Source: Cercophora sp. LCS_1 (taxonomy: Eukaryota > Ascomycota > Sordariomycetes > Sordariales > Lasiosphaeriaceae). Taken from it: a DNA stretch of 33,085 bases. Each line of letters starts with the position of its first letter. Positions within the stretch are counted from its first letter, which is position 1. Position numbers and translations under genes: made by a program. Positions 19,890 through 31,490 of the stretch are shown here, one piece after another. Below the pieces are notes generated by a model that was not told the origin of the DNA, searched no databases, and saw nothing but the letters and a program-made list of their open reading frames with translations. The stretch is from positions 1 to 33,085 of the forward strand of contig JAPZLL010000086.1 in assembly GCA_036250225.1 (NCBI GenBank), written 5' to 3'.

Positions 19890-21052
19890 TCGGCGTCAAA
19901 ACAGACGGAACCCAGGTGGAGGACTAATGAGGAAGAACCCGGGATCGCGAGTCCACGGGAAATCAAAGTTCCATGGAATCTAGTTGGCCATATAGTGCAT
20001 GCATGAGCACTGAGTTGGGCGCAGGGCTACTGACATTTTCGGGCTAGAGATCTTTTGGTATTTGCTTTCTTTGGGGTGTGGAGTAAGCGGAGCGTTCGGG
20101 TTATGTAGCAATTAGGCATGTGTTTTTTGGTCTGGCTTGGGTCTTACGCCTCATGGGTTATAGACAATGGAAAAAAAGAGGTCGCAAGGCCAGACACTCA
20201 GTCACGGTCTCACTGGATGTTTTATCAAGAGCTTGGGAGACGTTACAAGATTGTACATAATGAACAATTTGTTGTTTAGGTGGAGAACCAAATGCGTACC
20301 TCACTTAGCTGCTTTCAAACGTGAAATTGAAACAAAGAAACCGTGATGCGTTTAGGGCATGTAAAAATGATATTGAAACAGCTTGTGGGACGACTTGGTC
20401 CTGGCATTGAATGTCACAGATACTACTAAATCTGCGTTTCAGGCCTCTGTTCAAATTTCGCAATTTGATAGGGCTCCTAGCAGATCTGACTAGATTACCG
20501 GGACCTCTAGCCCACTTTCTTTCTGGCATATCTCCTTCTCTCCTCTGCCCCCCCCCCCCTCCTTGCGGATTTTCGGCTGCCACTGGGTTAAGGTGGGAGG
20601 GCCACATCTAACAACCAATGAACAGAAACGACGTAATCTGCTTGAGGAGTGTCTTAGCTTGGGGGTGAAACCTACCTATTTTGGTAAATGAGGGAAACGG
20701 GAATAGAAACCTGATGGAGGAGATACATGGGTTTTATGTGACTTTGGATAAAAGGGGAAAAGAGCGTTAACTCGGGGTTCCCAGTTTTAGACTACCTGTA
20801 TCCCAAAAACTGGGACCTCGCGAAAAGTCGCCACTCAAGCTGCAGAGTACTACCTACTCATTTAAACCATATTTAACCATTTTTTTATAAAATTATTCTG
20901 AGCAGTACCTAAGCAATGCCTAAGTAGCGCTTAAGCAAGGTGGCACGGCGTGGTGCGGGTGACTGGGGCTGGTGAGGGTGACGTTAGGGTAAAACAACAG
21001 GGAGAGTAGAAATATGCATTAATTAGATAGCCTTTGTATTATTGGCTAACTC
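19890..21052. other. Convergent intergenic region
   Basis: About 1.16 kb lies between two converging genes. It holds a 12-C run at 20548-20559, an AT-rich patch near 20860-20900 and a short 11-bp tandem repeat at 20908-20940. No gene is supported on either strand. Confidence 0.6.
20908..20940. repeat. Three-copy imperfect tandem repeat, period 11
   Basis: The units are CCTAAGCAATG, CCTAAGTAGCG and CTTAAGCAAGG. The shared core is YTAAG followed by CA or TA. It sits beside an AT-rich patch and a CTACCTAC motif, in a stretch that may be the edge of an old insertion. Origin and function are unknown. Confidence 0.55.
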
Positions 21053-23011
21053 CTAGACGATCTCCTCCTTCGCCTCCTTTTGAGCACCTCCTCCCTTCAA
21101 ATCCCTTCCAAACACCCAAACGATCCATGGCGCTGGCACCCCAACAGCAACAGCGACAATCCCCAACACGTGCCCTCCCATCCCATACCCGAGCCCTCCA
21201 AATAGCGCGGGGACAAACAATGGGAAGGCGAACCCCCCGAGCGATCTCAGGGCCGAACAAGCCGCCGTCGCTGAGGCAGAATGCAACTCGTACACGTCCG
21301 AGATGTACGCCGACACACACTGAAACGTAATCACTTGACTGGCCGCAAACATGGCGACACCAATCTACACGCATCAGTACTGACTGGTCCCTCCCCTGAA
21401 ACAAAAGTGAAAAAAGAAGAACACTCACATTCGGCACCAAAAACCACCACCGCCACTCCGTCGCCCACGCAAACAAGAAAATCCCACACGGCGCCATCAC
21501 CGAAGCAGGCACCATCAGCGGGATCCTAAACCCCGGTAACCCCCTTTCCTTTTCAGATATTCCGTATCGTCGTTTCAGCGAGCGATAGATCCTATCACTT
21601 GCGAGACTACAAATCCCAAGACCCAGGAGGCAGCCGACGGTAAGAGAGAGGTAGTTGAGACTTGCCGGCCCGGCGGGTTGTCCGTACCACTCCTCCCATA
21701 CGGCGGGGAAGCTGGCGATGAAGAGGAAAAAGGTGCCAAAGTTGAAGGCTTGGTAGAGGGCTAGGAGGTGGATTAGGGGTTGAGGGGCTATCAGGGTCCT
21801 GGATACACCAACGCTAATTAGACACTGACAAGTGATGAGACTATGGGAAGACTGGAGGGAGCAGCGTGGGAACGAGTGTTGTGAGAGAAAAGGAGGCACA
21901 TACCATGGCCGAGAAAAAGCAGTGATGAGAATGGATGTGAGGGACTTGTCTGTGTTGTCAAATGACGTATGCCAGTTTGGATTACTTGTCGAGGCACGAA
22001 ACGACTTGGCTTTTGCTTGGAGGATACGGGGCGCGTAGGTCTCGCGGAGGAAGAAGATGGCGAGGATTTGAACGGCGCCGTTGAAGATGACGATGGAGAA
22101 GAAACACCAGCGCCAGGTTGTGTTGGCCGAGATGTAGCCCGCGGCTGGGCCAGTCTCAGTAAAAGGTGTTGTCCCCGCGTTGGAGAGGGAAAGCAGGGAG
22201 GAAGGGAGGTTGGACGCACCGATAGGACCGATGGCCGGTCCAAGGACTTGTGCCAGCTGGTGAACTCCAATCGGTCGGGCTCGTTCCTCCGGGCCCCAGC
22301 AGTCCGTGAGCATTCCGGTTCCTATCTGTCGAATGTTGGCATGTACTCGACGATGTTCAAGTCGAGAGCCTTACACTTGCACTCGCGCAGCCACCCAAAC
22401 CTCCAAGAAACCGAAACGCCGTGATCTGAGACTGTGATCTCGAGAAGCCACATGCTGCTGTAAAGATGACGAATAAGAGATTGCTGTAGCGGATGATCGT
22501 AGCCCTCCCCCAGATCTCGGAGCATGGGGACATGATGAATGGTCCGATGGTGTATGCGAGGGTCGAGATGGACAGAACGAGTTGTAGTTGGACGCCGTCA
22601 GGGATGCTGAACTCTTCTCCGATGGAAGAAAGCGCGGGCGCTATCATCGACGTCGACATGGGAGACAGAAAGGCAAAGGTTGAGACGATGATGGAGGCCT
22701 GTGTCCGAGTGAGTGTTAGCACGTACTAATTGATGAGAGGTGTAGAGCCGCAGACCATCCACTTTCGGCTTCGACTCCAGTTCTTGGGGTTGGTGGGATC
22801 GCTAGGCCCGTCCCAGGTGACCTGTCTTGGTCAATAACCGCCATCTCGGGGGTTTGGGCGCTCTCACAAGGTTGTCCTCATTCGAGGTGCTTGAGGAACT
22901 GTCCACCGAAGTCACGAACACCACCGGATAGGATTTGTGAGGACACTGCTCGAGAGAGCAAAGGGGCGGTTGAAAGGCCCAATTGTCTTCGGTATGCCAG
23001 TGCCATGACAT
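21053..23011 (-). CDS. Major facilitator superfamily transporter, DHA1 drug:H+ antiporter type
   Basis: This is predicted to be a 12-helix plasma-membrane proton antiporter for small molecules, of about 520 residues. Proposed exons in transcription order are 23011-22868, 22821-22756, 22698-22375, 22325-22220, 22144-21904, 21798-21429 and 21364-21053, with introns of 46 to 105 bp; every junction keeps the frame. The hydrophilic N-terminus ends in the family-typical VTWDGPSDPTNPKNW, then RSRKWM joins ASIIVSTFAFLSPMSTSMIAPAL (helix 1). Loop 2-3 has the motif-A-like CSEIWGRATII. After it come FLGGLGGCASAS, GPIAAGYISANTTWRWCFF and LRETYAPRIL before the central loop, and the last six helices end with FPLFVPALFGGLGYGMGG. 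The first exon is the least certain; its ATG has a good context. The substrate is unknown, and no toxin or metabolite gene sits beside it. Confidence 0.88.
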
Positions 23012-23140
23012 TTTGCTTTAGAAACCTGGGAGCCATGCTGAGCCGCCCTCAGAGGGACTCCCAGCCAAGATATGGATCTCAGCCCCGAGGGAACGCATCA
23101 CCTCATGAGAAACAAAAAACGCCACAAAATCCCTCGAGAA

Positions 23141-23761
23141 TTACTTCCACCCATTGGAAGCCAAGAGAGCGAGCTCGTCGTCCCAAGGCATCCGATCTTG
23201 GGCCCCTGGCGGCATATTGAGACCCGAAGTTGGCGGCGCAGACCAACCCGGAGACACCTCTCCGGCAACATCCGCAATGGTGATTCTTGTCAAACACTGA
23301 AAGAGTCCGGTCTCGCTGCCTAGTCTCTTCTCCAGTGAGAGAATGCCCAACGCAAGCCAGAATCCAGCCTCGACCCCACTCATCTCTATCCAGCTGCCGA
23401 CAAACTACTCGTGCGAGACCTACCAAACAGGACAACTATCCCCTTCCGGCACCGGAACCAGTTCCGAGGCCCCCTTCACGCCTCTTGGGAGGACCCCATA
23501 AAGCTTGACCAGACCCGTGCATGAACCCAGCCCTATGGGGGCCGGGGGCCAAGCATTCACCAGATGCTCATAAATGACCGCGTCACAACCCTGGGTAGCA
23601 CAACGGTCTAGACCGCCACCCCACCCAGCGTGAGCAAAACATGGCAAGATATCAGCCATGCTAAGCCCAGACCAATTTGTTGGTGTCGATGGAGTTGCTG
23701 GCCGCGTTTCAGGACGCTCCTTCGGGCCAGTTGGGGGCGGTTGCTTACCGTTGCACGACAT
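23141..23761 (-). CDS. Possible small two-exon gene, low confidence
   Basis: Two minus-strand open frames lie in line. The upstream one starts with an ATG at 23761 (MSCNGKQPPPTGPKERP) and passes through a glycine/cysteine stretch (GWGGGLDRCATQGCDAV). The downstream one ends at 23141 and reads EAGFWLALGILSLEKRLG to a tryptophan-rich C-terminus. A GTAGGT donor near 23423 and a nearby CAG would join them in frame, but the intron would be only 30 bp, below the normal fungal minimum. No family is recognised. It may be a spurious pair of frames or part of a longer, differently spliced gene. Confidence 0.2.
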
Positions 23762-24427
23762 GTCGTCGCTTCTGTTGGCCACATTGGCAGATCGGAAACT
23801 CCCTAAATAAGATTACCGAGTCTTCCAACTGCCGCGAGGATTCAGGCCAATCGCATTGGTGAGAAAGGCGCGACTGTTGGATCCTGTGAGGCACGGCTAG
23901 GTACCCGTCTGGGCTCGCACCCTAATACTGGACTGCAAGATGGAATCATGGCACTCTGTTGAGAATGGCGATCGAAAAGCTGAGGCCTTTTATGCCAACA
24001 TACGGCACAGAGCGGGCGGAGTCTTGGGCCAACGGGGATAGCTGCTCAAGACCATGTCAGCTCGACACCACCGACTTCAAAGTGACACTCCCGGAGAATG
24101 ACGGAAAGTACCGTCGCTCGGATCCGATACCAAACCTGATGTGACACATTTATTAACATCATCGAACTTCGCAGGCCCAGACCGTTGCGCAGGCTCGTCC
24201 AAAGTCCCGAGCTCCGTTCTCCGAAACGAGCTCTCTCTTACACATTGTTTGGAAGGACACTGGCACGGGGTGTACGATCCTCACCAATTTCTCCTGTTGG
24301 TAAGGAAACGTGATCGACAACATTATCCACGATGACGTATGATGCATCGTCATGTGCCTGGTAACAATGGCTAGCTTGCCAACAAATTACATGCCTAACA
24401 ACTGGAGTGCAGTGCACATGTTTGTCT
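23762..24427. other. Intergenic region, no supported gene
   Basis: This lies between the doubtful small gene and the 3' end of the STAND-like gene. Only short unrelated frames occur. Nothing else is recognised. Confidence 0.5.
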
Positions 24428-26910
24428 TTACTCGCCGTAATCCGTCCCGCTGCTATCCTCTTCATCCTCACCACGACTCCTGGATCGTGACTCCAGACTC
24501 CGCCTTCTCTGGGCTGCCCTCGATCGCCCGCTCGGCGACGGTGTCGCCAGCCGCGATGAGATTCGTGCGTCCATGACACGCCTGGTGACCCGCCCGGGAG
24601 TCAATTCGTGCCTGACCATCAGCCTCACGTGCTGGTCGGCATCGACCAACCTGCTCAGGGCCGGTGGAGTCCGACCGGTCGTTGTCAGCAAGATCTTGAA
24701 AGGGCTATATGCCGGGTTTTTTCCCTGAGCGACGACGTCCTCGAAGCAGCGCACAAACGTTTCCAGGTCAGCAAGGTGCTGTTGGCCGCACAGGAGGGCC
24801 AACCCATCAACGATGCAGTATACCGTTGTGCCGGGATCAAACTGGCACGCTAGCTCCCGAACCACTTCGGCCAGACGTTCAGCATCACCACGCTCGAGTT
24901 CTTCTTTTGCCCGGCTGCCCCTGGCAGAGTCAAGGCGTACCCGGCAGTCCCTCGCCTCAAGCGCTACCAGCAGCTGTACCGCGACACACCGGAGGACCCC
25001 GGAAGGCCCGCCCGCCCAAGGGTCCGTGGCGCCGCTTGCACCCCGCAAGTCATGCAACCCGCACACAAAGTGCACGTATACGTTGTCCGGCTGCAAATGG
25101 GTCATGCTCAGCACAAAGTTGACGGAGAAGATCGTCATGGCCGACACCCTTGCGCTCTCCCTGCCTACCGACCGGGTGCCACTCTCGACGAGCACGAGGT
25201 CGGCTCGCCGTGTTTCCATCCAAGCCGCAAAGCGCGGTGTGTCGAACAGAGACTGCAGCTGTGCCTGGGCGGCATTGTCGATGCGTGCCTGCTGTCGGAC
25301 AATGGTATCCACGTCGGCGTTAGCCGCGGTCAGGATTGTTTTCAGGTCCGGGCCCTCTTCACCATATGCAGAGGAAGGGATGAGCAAGCGGAGGAGCTGA
25401 GGGGTTGTCACTGTCGCGGACGACCCCTCGCGGGCCACGTTCGCGGGCGATCTTCTGCGATCCGGTCGATCGGTGAGTAGTTTCCTTTCCGGTTCTGGTG
25501 TTATCGCTCTTGCAATGTCGTGAATCGCCTGTTCGAGTCTCAGTATTTTGGCGTTGGCTGTGACGACAGCGAGGTTAGTGTGAATTGCTCGACAGTGACA
25601 AGCATGAAAGTCGACGTACTCTCCGCTTGTCCTTGCTTATAATTCTCCAACAGCATGGCGTAAAAAGCGGGATTGGCGAGATTTCGCGCCTCAGCCATGT
25701 CAAAGTTGGCCTTCAACAGCTGGATGGTGAGATCCTGCTTGGCGTTGCTGGCTTTGGCTAGGCTCAGCACCTGGTCCCCTGCCAACATGATCTGTTCGAC
25801 GCCCATCTCGATGTTTTTCATGCTCGGGTCTGCTTCTGTGATGACCCAGTCGAGTATAATTTTTGCTCGTTCGTTGGTATCCGAACCTAGCTTCCTGTCG
25901 AACTCATCCACGGCGTGGTCGAGATCCTTCGCGGCCGACTTTACTGGTTCCAGGATCTCGGAGAGGTCGATCTTCTTCCTCGTCTCCTTCTTTTTGGGAG
26001 CTTCTCTGTCTTCGCTGATCTTGTTGTCTATCTTCTGTAATACCTGCTGCTGGTTCTGCCCATCTTTTCTGTCTCCCTTCTTGTTCTTCCAGGGTACCGA
26101 GATGCGAGGCACACGCAGCTTCTTCTTCTCAACCTCGTCTTTTTTGGGTAGCGATTGGAAAATCTTGTCAATAGCATCAACGATGCTAGCGTAAAGCACC
26201 GACCCATACTTGCTCACTTCGGGGTACTTGTGAAAGCTTTTGGTCTTCCAGCTTGCCGTGCCAATGATATTTCGGATCTCGATGAGCGAATCGAAGAGCT
26301 GCTGTCTCTCTTCTGCGTGCCATTCGGCAAACTGGATGTTGCAAGCATTAGCCGTCGTTCAACCGCTGTTCTCCGCTGAAGGTGGACAGGACTAAGGAAT
26401 CCTCACATTCAACAAGATGGCAATCGCCGATTTGACGACGGCCAATCCAAACTCATCCGGAATCAACCCGACCCAGGGCTCGATAAACTCCCTGTTCTCG
26501 CCCACCTTCAGCGCAAACCTACTGAAGATGGCCGAAGGTGATTTTCCCTTCCCGTGCGCGGCCTCTTCGGCAGAGTTGACTTTGGTGAAGAGCGCGTTCC
26601 AGTCTTCCTTGGGTGTTTCTGGTCCCACCGTGATGCCATATTCCAAAGGCACATAGTCTTGAAGCGCAACTGCGAGTCGCCTGTGAAATATGTTAGCAAT
26701 GTTAGAGCGGAGAATGCGACGAAGTATCATGAGTGGTCGCACGCACTTGAACGGTGGCGGCGGGGTCTGCGGCTGTCCGGTGTCAGGGTCGACCACCACG
26801 ACGACCCCACCAAAAGCCTTGTGCACTTTGGGGGCCACTTCCTCGACGAATGTGACGGCGATTTGGGCGTAAGACGCGTCCGCCTTGACGGCTGTCAGCG
26901 CGTCGCTCAT
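24428..26910 (-). CDS. STAND-like fungal protein with degenerate NTPase domain and SR-rich tail
   Basis: About 759 residues in four exons: 26910-26747, 26680-26407, 26331-25620 and 25557-24428. Residues about 1-210 resemble the helical N-terminal region found before NACHT or ankyrin modules in fungal STAND proteins (YAQIAVTFVEEVAPKVHKAFG, then FIEPWVGLIPDEFGLAVVKS, then FAEWHAEERQQLFDSLIEIR). The middle is lysine-rich and probably coiled coil. The C-terminal 300 residues look like an NTPase fold: DLVLVESGTRSVGRE where a P-loop would lie, YVHFVCGLHD, and TTVYCIVDGLALL as a Walker-B-like strand. No GxxGxGK[S/T] is present, so it may bind no nucleotide. The protein ends in an arginine/serine tail (RRRSLESRSRSRGEDEED). 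It is divergent from the AAA ATPase gene, with 721 bp between the starts. A sensor or scaffold role is inferred. Confidence 0.78.
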
Positions 26911-27631
26911 GTTGCGGGAACTGCTTCAATCGCGTGGCTGTCCTTCACAATTTTCTGTCGCATCCATTGAACAGTGTGTTGGATGTCAGACAACCAGGCG
27001 AATGCAGGTCTAGGTAGTTATCAGTGGAGCCACAATCTCAGACTGGGTGTTCAGCTCAGGCGGTGGTGCCATGGGACAGCCCGAGATCCTGTAGAGGCAG
27101 GAGCCAGCCCCAACACGGCACGATTCTCATCCAATAGATCTCACCTTCAACGCATGTAGTTTTTCCATTTGCTCGTTCGCCCTCAATTGCGTGCTTGGCA
27201 CGCCTCACAAAAACCGCGGTGTCTCGAGCTGTCAGTGGCTACAATGGGATGGCAATGCCGTGAAGCCATCTGTGGTGTGTAGCACAGCTCTCTCAGTGGT
27301 CACAATGTGAGGGGTTGCTTCGAAGCAGACCCTTGCTGCATGCAAGCATCAATGTGACATGGAAGGTGCAGCTCAGAGCCTTGCGGTCGCTGCCAAGCGG
27401 GAGATTCCTCGGGGACGGCCCTGTGCGGGGTTTATGCGGCTCAGGCATGTTGATATATGTCGGGCTTGCCCTTCGGGCCCCGAAAATATAGGTCGTTCCT
27501 CCTCGCTCCACTCTTCTCGACTTGTCATTTGCGCTGTTCAGTTTGGCTACTCAGAGACCACTTCGTCATCATCTCACCTTTCCGGCAAAGAATCACCACA
27601 ATCATAATTATCATATTGATTGATCGCCACA
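26911..27631. promoter_or_regulatory. Shared divergent promoter region
   Basis: These 721 bp lie between the start codons of the STAND-like gene (minus) and the AAA ATPase gene (plus) and must hold both promoters. A perfect 10-bp palindrome, GCTTCGAAGC, lies at 27317-27326, near the middle. The plus-strand leader near 27590-27610 is A/T-rich. No factor can be named. Confidence 0.5.
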
Positions 27632-30600
27632 ATGTCTCCGCCGCCTGTGCTGCGCTCTCGCAGCCGGTCACGTTCCCGTACTCGGTCGCGCTCCCGTGAA
27701 CGCCGGTCCCTTGAACGTGCGGAGGCTCGACTATATCGGGAACATCGGGAACATCGAGAAGCTCAAGAAGCCCAGAGACTCCGGGAAGCCCAGAAACTAC
27801 TTGAGCAGAAGCGAGCCTGGGGAGCCTATCGAGAAGCTCTTCCGTGGATTGTTGACGTCGCGAATTTGGACTGGGAACACTACCACAACCGCTACGGCGA
27901 GGGAGAAGGGCGACATATCATCGAGGTTCTCAATGTCTCATCTTCGATTGAAGAGGAATGGGACAGAGAGAATTTCCGGGAGCATCTGCAAAAAACCACA
28001 GGTTCTGTAGCGCGTGATGGGTACACACCTGAGCCGGTGAAGTACGAACCATGGCCGCTTACGGGCATTCAACGCATTCGCGTCCAGTCACCGGGGATAA
28101 TTGCGCAGCTGTGCAAGGCGGCCAAGATAGACAAGCTGGACGTCGACATTCCGCACACTTTCCTGCGGCCATTCCATACTTTGGGATATATTCAGCCGAA
28201 GATGAGGGAATTGTTGGACGCCCTGAAGGCGAGCAAGAGGGCCAAGGACATGATTGATCTGTCGGACAAAAATGGATTGGGCGGAACACTGGACACCAGA
28301 ACGGAACAGTCAAATAGCAGCAACGTTGACAGCGGCGTCGACAAGGACAGCGACAGCGACAGCGACACGTCGGTAGCCAGTTCGGTGGGCACGGAGCATT
28401 CTGAACTGGATGCGGGGCCTCTACTCGAGCATCTCCAGTGCTACGTCGACTTCGTTGACAAAGAGGTCATGCCACTCCACAGTGCTTATGAAGGAACATC
28501 GCTAAAGAAGATCCGCTTCAACGACCTGGGACTGTTGTTCAGACCGGGGGAGATAGTGTACCGCTCCCCACTTGGCTCCATCAATAACGTTCCGTACGCC
28601 CTCTACCAGCCTGTGTGGAGAGTGTTCCATTGCAAAAGGGCGGCTAACTCCTCGAAACCCGACGATATCTCTCTTGATTATCGCGACGGGTTTCAGATCT
28701 GCTGTCTGTACTTTGACTACGACGGCAAATCATACGGCACAATCAAAACTAAGATCAACATCGGCTGCTTTCAGGGCGAGAAGGAAATCACCGATCTCCC
28801 TGCGTACCCGCTACGGTATGCCGCTGGCGCCGAGCGCCTGCGCCAGGACCTCACTCTCCAGGGCCAGACGTTTGAATCCTTCCTCAAGGAGCACCATCTC
28901 TTCTACGACGGTTGGTCCATTCCTGGCGAGCTGCAGGAGGACGAAGACGACGAAGAGGGGAGAGACAGGCACCGTGACAGTCTTATTCGGTATATACCTC
29001 GGATCAATCGCATCTCTCACACTGTTGTCGAACGTAAGCGCGGCGCACCGGAGCATGTCGAGGGCCCTGTCGTACTTGATTTCGATGAGGCGTTTAACCA
29101 CTTTCCTCGCTGGAAGCCCAAATTTCGCAAACCCCGTCTCCGAGAGAAAACAAAGCGCTGGGAATTCAAGACTGGAGACAAGGCTATATCTCACTGGTCT
29201 GACACGTCAAGATCACAACTCTCATTCCAGATGAGAGAATTGATCCTCCTGAAGGAAGACACCATGCGGAGCGAAAAGCGCAAGTTCCTGCGCTCCCCGG
29301 ACATGGCCAGATTTTTCAGCAGCGATCCCGTTGAAGAGATAGTACATGGCAATAAAGACGACATCATGCTGCTTCCACGCCGCGTTGTCGCATACTCGTT
29401 GCGGGACAGAAGCTTTTTCAACCTCGACGTGCACTCTCTCAAAATGTTGGAGAGACACGCGGATATCTTTCAAGACCTCAAGATCAATCCGGATCATCAG
29501 CGCATCATCCAGTCCCTTGTGACGGCCCACTTTGAGGGTCGGCTCATGCAGAAAGAGAAGCCGTTCCTGTCGCTCGGCCAGGATTTGGTATATGGCAAGG
29601 GCTCTGGCCTGTTCATCCTACTGCACGGCGTGCCGGGCGTTGGCAAGACCGCTACCGCTGAGGCAGTAGCTCAACATTTCAGGAAACCTCTCTTCTCTAT
29701 CACGTGTGGGAATCTGGGGTTGGATCCTAGCAGCGTCGAGGCCGAGCTCAAGGAAATCTTCCGGCTGGCCCACCTCTGGGATTGCGTACTCTTGCTGGAT
29801 GAAGCGGATGTGTTCCTCGCTCGGCGAGACATTAGCAGTCTGAAGCGAAACGCCCTCGTATCTGGTACTTTTAACCCCACCCTTGCATGCGCTCTCCAGG
29901 TGAAGCTAACTTTCGATGACAGTGTTCCTCCGTGTCCTCGAGTATTACAGCGGCATCCTCTTCCTCACGACCAACCGTGTCGGAACAATAGACGAGGCTT
30001 TCAAGTCACGCATCCATCTCAGCCTATACTATGAGCGCCTGACGAAACGGCAGATGGAAGCGATTTTCAAGGTCAACATCCGTCGTCTCCGCACGATTGA
30101 GGAGCAAAAGGCGGAGCAGCTCCGCAACACGAGTCTCGAGGAGCAGCCTCTGGATATCCGCGAAGACGATATTCTCGACTTCGCCATGGAGCACTGGGAG
30201 AGCACGCGAGAGAACGCCTCGCGTCGATGGAATGGGCGCCAGATTCGTAACGCGTTCCAGATTGCCTCGTCGCTCGCCCGCTACGACAGAGGCAGCGAGT
30301 ACATCGATGAAGCGGAATCCCCAAGCGACAATAACAGCGGCGGTAAAAACCAGAAGCCCGTGCTCGACGGAGAACAGTTCAGGCTTGTGTCGGATGCCAT
30401 CAAACGCTTCAATCAGTACTTTGAACAGGCGACGGGGCAGTCGGACGAGCTAAGCGCTCTGCTTGAAGGCCTCCGTGACGACAATGCGCGCAATAAGGAT
30501 CTGGCGCCGTCGGCTCCGCCGAAGGAACGGAGAGGCAGCCGGTCCGGGAGAGACCGATACGATGACCGCCGTTCGGAGAAAGACCGATACGATGATCGCC

Positions 30601-31127
30601 GTAAGGAACGGAGAAGCGACTATAGCGACAAACGGCACAATGACGATTATGAAGACTACGACGACCACCAGCGACATGGAAGTGGGAAATCGAGGAGGGA
30701 CAGGGACAAAGATCGGGAGCATCACAGCTCGTACTCCGAGTGGCCGAGAGAGACAGAGAGGGACAGGGACAGAGACAGAGACAGGGACACCGGCAGCCAC
30801 TCCGGAGGGAAGAGGAGCATCGCCAAGGGGAGGCCGTCTGACGTGAGAGCCCTGAGTCCTCCGAGGACACCCTCCGACGGGAGCCGCAGGTTCGCACCAG
30901 CGACAACATCATCGTCGAAGCGTCTGTCCAGGTCGCCGAAGGACAGTTCGCGGTACGGCAAGGAAAAGACGGGGCGCAGTGATAGGAGACATCATGACAG
31001 GCAGTCTGAGGGCGAGGATTCAGCTTCGTACAGCGATAGAAGGCGCAGGGACTCTCGCAACCGGATATCTGGAGGGGAAGGGGGTAGGGACCGGAGGGGC
31101 CGGTACGCGGAGGATGATGAGTTTTGA
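27632..31127 (+). CDS. AAA ATPase with DUF7025-type region and charged RS/RD-rich ends
   Basis: About 1145 residues in two exons, 27632-29864 and 29923-31127 (58-bp intron). The first ATG is at 27632, in ACA ATG context. Residues 8-30 are an RS run (RSRSRSRTRSRSRERRSLER), followed by a charged helix. A DUF7025-like region spans about 310-395 (YRSPLGSINNVPYALYQPVW, then GFQICCLYFDYDGKSYG). The AAA core has Walker A HGVPGVGKTATAEA (about 664-677), Walker B CVLLLDEADVF (about 717-727), sensor-1 LFLTTNRVGTIDEAF after the intron and an arginine-finger candidate in FKSRIH. The last 190 residues are low-complexity, with RDRD and DRYDDRR repeats. Such ATPases remodel protein complexes; the target here is unknown. 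Shared SR motifs and divergent orientation link it to the STAND-like neighbour. Confidence 0.92.
30551..30610 (+). repeat. Two-copy 30-bp tandem repeat inside the AAA ATPase gene
   Basis: Unit 1 is 30551-30580 and unit 2 is 30581-30610. The first 20 bases differ at one position, the last 10 at five. It encodes two successive DRYDDRR segments of the low-complexity C-terminus. Downstream, 30747-30790 is a hexamer-like GACAGA/GACAGG microsatellite encoding the RDRDRDRD run. Both should be variable in length among strains. Confidence 0.75.
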
Positions 31128-31490
31128 AGAGTCGGAGTGGAGTTTGGCGGATTGCCTGTCGGCATTATGAGAACTTGGCGAACTTGCATGCAGTTAGCTA
31201 TGAATCCTCCGGCCAAGCCAGAGGGGCCAGGTGCTCTGTGCGACAAGATTCGGAGGATAGCATTAGTCTGACTTTCTGCATCCTTTCCAGGCCCTCCCGG
31301 GTTCCTTGTATGCGAAGTCGTGGTCTACAGTTTACATTCACGGAACGAGGCCCATCCCACCGTCCATCAGTGTCCCTAAGCACCGGCGAGTCGAAACAAG
31401 ACTGCGCACCATAGCAACCGCGCTATTGCTCTTGAGAGCTTTCAGATGGACACGAGGAAGCCATAGCCGCCTTAATGAGCCAGGACGAAA
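31128..31490. other. Intergenic region
   Basis: This is 363 bp between two plus-strand genes. An alternative start for the next gene (ATG at 31475, another frame) lies at its right end. Nothing else is recognised. Confidence 0.5.

Noticed and set aside
23012..24427. Possible tRNA genes in the gene-poor stretch
   Set aside because: No convincing A-box/B-box pair or acceptor-stem pairing was found by eye. A tRNA scan would be decisive.
27317..27326. GCTTCGAAGC palindrome as a named operator
   Set aside because: A single 10-bp palindrome is expected by chance in this length, and no matching factor can be named. It is kept only as a note in the promoter entry.
28572..29234. 220-codon alternative frame within the AAA ATPase
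   Set aside because: It is a serine/threonine/arginine-rich shadow of the DUF7025-bearing exon.
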